Shown here piece by piece: positions 1 to 64,000 of a stretch of 64,000 nt of DNA (the first letter of the stretch is position 1; each line of letters opens with the position of its first letter). Both the position numbers and the translations under genes were made by a program. Source of the stretch: Cephalopachus bancanus (taxonomy: Eukaryota; Chordata; Mammalia; Primates; Tarsiidae). The stretch lies in the NCBI GenBank assembly GCA_027257055.1, contig JAPVLO010000276.1:186001-250000 (forward strand). The letters run 5' to 3'. A model generated the notes under the pieces. It ran no database searches. It was not told the DNA's origin and saw only the letters and a program-made list of their open reading frames with translations.

Positions 1-10
1 TTTTTATTTT

Positions 11-306
11 TGTGGTTTTTTTTTTTTTTTTTTTTTGAGTTGGAGTCTCACCCTGTCACCCAAACTGGAGTGTGGTGGCCGGGAGCGCAGCCTCAACCTC
101 CTGGGCTCCAGCGATCCTTCCGCCTCAGCCTTCCAAGTAGCTGGAACTACAGGCGTGCGCTACCACGCCCGGCTAATTTTTGATTTATTGTAGAGATGAG
201 GTCTCACCAAGTTGCCCAGGTGGGTCTCGAACCCACGGGCTCAGGCAATCCACTCACCTCAGCCTCCCAAAACGCGGGATTACAGGCTGAGCCATCGAGC
301 CTGGCT
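11..306 (-). mobile_element. Alu SINE, full length (lemur type)
   Basis: Poly-T (the A-tail) at 13-36, then the inverted dimer ending GAGCCTGGCT. It has GATTTATTGTAGAGATGAG in the middle, a mark of the non-human type. Confidence 0.93.
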
Positions 307-821
307 GTGGTGTCTTTTAATAAACAGGAGTTCTTACTTTTAAAGTAGTAGAGTTTAATATTTTTCTTTATGATCAGTGCTTTTTATGATCCTGTTTAAG
401 AAAAACTCTGCCATGAAGTCATGTAGGTAATTTTTAAATAGTGTCTTCTAAAGCTTTCTAGATTTACCTTTCATATTTAGGTTTATAATCCACCTGGAAT
501 TAACTAATTAATTTTAATATAGAGTAAGAAGAGAGTTTAGTTTGATTTCTTTTTTACCCATATGGATACTCAGTTGTTCCACTATCATTTTTGGGAAATT
601 GCCACTCCTTTGTCGTAATGCAAGTGTCTTTGTGTAGGTTTATTTCTGGACTTTTCTACTAGTTTGTCTTTTCCAGACACAAAAAAAATCCATGTAAATG
701 TAAATAAATAAAAATGTAAATGTAAATAGAAATGTGAATGTAAATAGAAGATGGTAGAAATAAATACATTATCAGCCATTGTTACCAGTCATCGTACCAA
801 ATGTAGAAAGGACTAATTTAG

Positions 822-1107
822 ATGTGATTCATGCATGTAATCCTAGCACTTTGGGAGGCTGAGGCAGTAAGATCACTAGAGCTCAGGAGTTGAAGACCAG
901 CGTGGGTGACAAAGCAAGACCCTGTCTTTATAAAGAGTTTTTGAAATTAGTGGGGCATGTTGGTGCATACCTGTAATATAGCTACTCAGAGAGTGAAGGC
1001 TGGATGATTGCTTGAGCCCAGGAATTCGTTGCTGCAGCAAACTATGATCACACCACTGCTTCCCAGTCTGGGCAACACAGTAAGACCCTGTCTCAAAAAA
1101 GAAAGGA
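822..1107 (+). mobile_element. Alu SINE, old and diverged
   Basis: TGTAATCCTAGCACTTTGGG, a second monomer and a short A-tail; diverged from both the old and lemur consensus. Confidence 0.85.
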
Positions 1108-1609
1108 CTAAACTCACGAGTTAGAAGACAAAGATTGTTACGTTGGATTTTTAAATCTAGTTATATGTTCTTTAAGAAACCTGCTTAAAGCATAAGAACT
1201 CATAATAGTTGAAAGTAAAAGATGGGGAAAAGAATTACTAGGTAAATTCTTGAGTCCTTTATTTATATAGGAAGTAATGGGTGTCTCAGTTTAACTCCAT
1301 GCTTTGCTGGGTCCAGGGTCTCTCTGCTCTTGTCCTCTAGAAATTGTTAAAGTTCAAGCCCCTAGATTATAGATAGATACCTCCCAGGGCAGCCATGGCC
1401 TTTGTTTCTGCCCTTGGGAGTTTTCTTTACTGTGGAGCTAGCTATGTATTTAAAAATGATTTGCCATGTTTCATCTAGCATGTTTTAGGCATAAGTAAGG
1501 ATGTTTTCTCCTTAGTTGTTTAGTCTTCTATGTGTTATCTGCACCATTAGTCTGTCATGGGGTTTTCAGAACCCAGCCTTCTAGGGGGGCCGCTAAAAAT
1601 GTTAAGTGA

Positions 1610-60273
<58,664 letters not shown>

Positions 60274-60622
60274 CACACCACTTCTCTACTGCAGCTTTAG
60301 AGGACCAGGGAGCTGGGAGCTCTTACTCGGGTGGCACCTAGAAGGGCAGGGTTCCTTTTGGAGACTTCACAGTGAAGTCTTGCCCTCTCTGTGGGATATC
60401 ACACCTGTGGTTCCAAGATTTCAAAGCAGTGGAATGAAAATGGAGCAGCTAGTATGTTTTATTGTATAGATCTTGAGAGTGCATTTGAAGGTGTCCTTCA
60501 GTTCCACTTAGAGAGAGTGTGGATTTTATTACATGGTAACCTACCCGGGGAATAGTGCAGAAAGCCGTAGAACAAATATTGTGCTGTAAATCCTAATTGA
60601 GGACTAAAAACTTCCCTGGGTT

Positions 60623-60626
<4 letters not shown>

Positions 60627-60664
<38 letters not shown>

Positions 60665-60691
60665 ACGTACATGTACACACACACGTGTGCG
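60627..60691. repeat. (GT)n microsatellite with palindromic flank in 3' UTR
   Basis: About 18 GT units, then ACACGTACATGTACACACAC and ACGTGTGCGC; the AC run can pair with the GT run. Confidence 0.95.
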
Positions 60692-61867
60692 CACTCTTCT
60701 GTCTGCCTGTGTTGTGTGTATCCTTGTGATTATAAGATTAACCTGCTGTGTGTGTTAATCCCAGGTAGGGAATTAGCACAAGAGGTTTAGGAAGGAATCT
60801 TTTAAAGAATTCCATCTACTGTGGTATTAGACCCAACCCTGGTGTGTATTACAACTTCAACACTCCCCTTTGGCTTAGATTATCATGTGCGAGTTAAAGT
60901 CTTATATTTTTAGAATACCCTCCCTCTGTCCTTTCCCCTATCAGCTCCTTCCTCTTCCTTCTTCTTGGTGTTCTGTCACTGGCAGTAAGCTTGCTGTGAC
61001 CAGCCTTATGGAGGCCCAGCAGCTTATAGGTGTTCTTTATTATGTGTGATGGGGTTGGTTTGTTTGGTAGGGAGGTGGGAGGAAAAGTACTGTTGCTATA
61101 TCATTGTAATCATGTTTGATACTAGCAGCTAACACTGGTCACTCCAAAGTACTGTTTCTGTAGGAACGTTGAATTTGTTAAGATGTTTTAATTATCCTAA
61201 TTACATAATGACTGATTTGAGATAGAGGCCTTCAAATACATTCCATGCCCTCCCCAGAAAATAGTCTGTGGGAGTCAGTTGCCTTGGTGCCAGGTATGTG
61301 TTCTGATGTAGGTCATGAGTCTTTCTACTTAATGGGAAGGAAAGCATTTGTTTCCAGGATGACTTTCTGGCCAAGATGCCATGAAGCTTTTAGGAAGTTT
61401 CATTTACATGCTATTTAAATGCACAAAATAGACAATAAGGATTATTTGTTCAATTTTTCTTCCCAGTGAATTAATTTCTGCTTATGGGTGTCTTCCTTTG
61501 AACATGAGTCAGGTTAAATTTTCAGAAGGGATTTTTTTCTTTTCCCTTTAGGTAATGGGGCTAACACCCATGGTAGCACAGCATTTTGCTGATAATTAGC
61601 ACCTTTCCTCCAGTGGTTCCTCTTGTGCCTATGGCTTTGGGAATGTAATGTCTCTTTCTTCCTTTCCTTCCCTTTTCTTTTTCACTTTAGGTCCTATGTA
61701 CTGTCTTTAATGACTCTTGTTCACAGTAATTAGATGACATGTGGTGAATACTATATAAAGACAATATGAGGTAGAGACTGGCAGCATGTGTAATTGCAAG
61801 TTCATAAAGAAGACTGAGAGTCCAGTTTGGAGAGCCATTAGTTAATAATTCCCCTTTTCCTTTCTGT

Positions 61868-62134
61868 GTGTGAGTCAGAGTCTCACTCTGTTACCCAGGC
61901 TCAAGTGCAGTGGCATGCTCACGGCCACCGCAGCCTCGACCTGCTGGCTCAGGTGATCCTTCCATCTTAGCCTTCCAAGTAGCTGGAACTACAGGCGTGT
62001 GCTACCACGCTTGGCTAAATTTTTTGATTTATTGTAGAGACAAGATCTTGCCAAGTTGCCCGGGCTGGTCTCAGGCAATCCTCTCCCCTCAGCCTCCCAA
62101 AGTGCTGGGATTACAGGCATGAGCCACCATGCCG
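61868..62134 (-). mobile_element. Alu SINE in the 3' UTR
   Basis: GAGTCAGAGTCTCACTCTGT to GAGCCACCATGCCGG, with part of the left arm missing. Confidence 0.92.
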
Positions 62135-62909
62135 GAATCAGTTAATAACTCCTTTAGATATTGATAAATGATCCCTTGGGTTCGGTTAGTTCTCTGTCCA
62201 GAATTTTTTGCTAACTACTCTAGCAGTGTGTAACCTTCTTCCATATCAGAAGCAAGCCTGCTCTTTGATAAATCTACCTTTCTCAGAATCTAAATCATGC
62301 TTTCATCTTTAGATCCAGAGAAATGGCCCTCTGTAGATCAGTTTTCTCTCTAATATTGTCATCTTTGGAACTAAAACTCGTTCGAACTCTTCTCTTGGCA
62401 TTCAGCTATTCCTAGATCTTTGCAGTTTAGCTCTGGCTTCAGAGCCATTTATATTCCCAGAGTAGACAGTGCAGGACCTCATGTTGATTTGCTCTGGTTG
62501 CCCGGTGTCTTCTCTTCATGATGGACAACAGCACAGGCCACCATCAGGTGAAGAGGAGTTGGACTGGAGGGAGGGAAGCAGGGGAAAGTGGTAGTGAGCA
62601 GGAGACAGTAGACTACTATCTTCTTCTAAAAGCCAGTATGTATAGTGTTTCATTTTGATGTAACATTCAGTTTTGCATTTTGCTTAAATGTTGAAGGCCT
62701 GGACAAAGAACTAAAAAACAATGATAGCAGTTTCCAGGCCTATCCATATTGTAATTTTTTTTTCTCTGCAGATATTACCCATAGTCTGAAGATCTATTAA
62801 GAAAACAAAGCATTGGCTGCTTATCATTTGCCTTTTCAGTGCATCCAAATCTTTTGTCGACGTTGTCCATCCTTTATAGGCTAAGGGCAGGTTAATGTTG
62901 TCCTTTCTT

Positions 62910-63208
62910 TTTTATTTTTATTTTTTTTTGAGTTGGAGTCTCACTCTGTCACCCAGACTGGAGTGCAGTGGCCGCTCCTGGTTACCGCAGCCTCGACCTA
63001 CTGGGCTCCGGCGATCCTTCCGCCTCAGCCTTCCAAGTAGCTGGAACTACAGGCACACGCTACCACGCCTGGCTCATTTTGATTATTTATTGTAGAGATG
63101 AGGTCTCGTCAAGTTGCCCAGGCGGGTCTTGAACCCTTGGGCTCAAGCAGTCCACTCTCCTCAGCCTCCCAAAGGCACGGGATTACAGGCTGAGCCACCG
63201 AGCCCGGC
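62910..63208 (-). mobile_element. Alu SINE, young lemur type with TSD, in the 3' UTR
   Basis: TTGTCCTTTCTT at 62898 and 63209 flanks a full dimer. Confidence 0.95.
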
Positions 63209-63737
63209 TTGTCCTTTCTTAATTGAGTGTGATGCGGCTCTTTGAGGCAGCCCTGAAATTGAGGTTACAGCTCCCTTTGTTGAGCCATGTGCACTGTTGA
63301 TGGTTTTGGGTATTAGTTTGTCAGATGTGTATTTGCAAGCATTCAAGGTTTTGGACCATTTCATGAGGGTCTTTCCTTTGGGTGCTTGATGACACACCTG
63401 GGTTCCTGTCTGAAATTGCCAGGCAAGCTTTCAGGAGGTTTTCACATGACTCTTGTTTTGAGATATTCTCAGAAATTTAATTTCTTATGTTGTCTTTTGA
63501 CTAAGTTACCAATAACCCATTTGTATGGCTATTTTTAATTCTTTGGCTATGCTCTGAATTTAACTAAAATTGCCCTTTCATGAACTGGCTTTACTTTGGG
63601 TTTTGCCATTTTTGGCAGGCCCATTCCCTTTTCCCCTCTTAATTACAAATGGTTGGTAAGGTTTAAAAAATATGCACACATTTTGATGTTCTTCTTTTTT
63701 CTCATATTTATTCATATTTACTCGGCTGTTTGAATTT

Positions 63738-64000
63738 TTTCAAATTGGAGTCTCACTCTGTCACCCAGGCTGGAGAGCAGTGGCTCACTCATGGCCACCG
63801 CAGCCTTGACCTCCTGGTCTTAGGTGATCCTTCCGCCTCAGCCTTCTAAGTAGCTGGAACTATAGGTGTGCACCACCATGCCTGGCTAATTTTTTGATTT
63901 ATTGTAGAGACAAGGTTTTGCCAAGTTGCCCAGGCTGGCCTTGAATTCCTGGGCTCAGTCAATCCTCTTGCCTCTACCTCCCAAAGTGCTGGTATTACTG
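63738..64000 (-). mobile_element. Alu SINE, cut by the window end
   Basis: TTCAAATTGGAGTCTCACTC onward to GTGCTGGTATTACTG at the last base. Confidence 0.92.

Larger units (their letters stand above)
60274..64000 (+). other. CBL: CBL 3' untranslated region (incomplete)
   Basis: No coding frame or splice evidence follows the stop. The stretch is moderately AT-rich unique sequence with a GT microsatellite near 60627 and three - strand Alus (61868, 62910, 63738). I found no AATAAA hexamer followed by a plausible end within the window, and human CBL is known for a long 3' UTR of several kilobases, so the transcript most likely runs past the window. Confidence 0.85.

Noticed and set aside
585..779. 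64-codon - strand frame rich in FYLH repeats
   Set aside because: It is a translated run of short TAAATG-type repeats in AT-rich intron.
60274..64000. Double-stranded RNA from Alus in the 3' UTR
   Set aside because: All three Alus seen here have the same orientation, so they cannot pair with each other within the window.

Overview
This window is vertebrate nuclear DNA, almost certainly from a strepsirrhine primate and probably a lemur. It carries the 3' three quarters of the CBL proto-oncogene (E3 ubiquitin-protein ligase CBL) on the + strand. Two things point to the organism. The spliced exons encode a protein close to human CBL. The SINEs are dimeric 7SL-type Alu elements, which marks a primate, but the youngest ones have a consensus unlike human AluY/S: they open GGCTCGGTGGCTCAGCC, carry ACAATAAATCAAAAA in the middle and end GTGAGACTCCAACTC. 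I saw no tRNA-Alu fusion elements of the galago/loris kind, so a lemur is favoured; this is inference.

Layout: positions 1-1768 are the end of intron 1 (exon 1, the start codon and the promoter lie upstream, outside the window). Exons 2-16 lie at 1769-2016, 35709-35855, 38316-38472, 39629-39750, 40387-40524, 41805-41892, 42243-42374, 42586-42789, 50707-50838, 50923-51300, 51965-52059, 57564-57680, 58020-58119, 58847-59029 and 59984-60273 (stop included). The 3' UTR runs from 60274 past the window end. Every exon has AG/GT borders. Exons 2-9 encode the phosphotyrosine-recognising TKB domain (four-helix bundle, EF hand, SH2), the linker helix and the RING finger. Exons 10-16 encode the proline-rich region, three tyrosine docking motifs and the C-terminal UBA domain.

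The 33.7-kb intron 2, the introns around 8 kb (9) and 5.5 kb (12), and the 3' UTR are packed with repeats: well over 60 Alu copies or fragments on both strands, older L1 fragments, MIR and L2 remnants, Tigger- and hAT-type DNA transposons, and two MaLR-type LTRs. Several Alus have clear target-site duplications.

Most notable points: (1) exon 14 as written has a length that does not keep the frame into exon 15, and the shifted frame would stop before the UBA domain; (2) a 29-bp-arm near-perfect hairpin in intron 9; (3) a GC-rich, non-Alu island in intron 9 behind a very strong polypyrimidine tract and AG, which could be an unannotated exon or an old retrocopy; (4) a layered lemur Alu subfamily structure; (5) opposed Alus around exon 5 and around exons 6-9 (SH2 C-terminal part to RING). 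I found no gene other than CBL that I can support, and no new multi-gene system.
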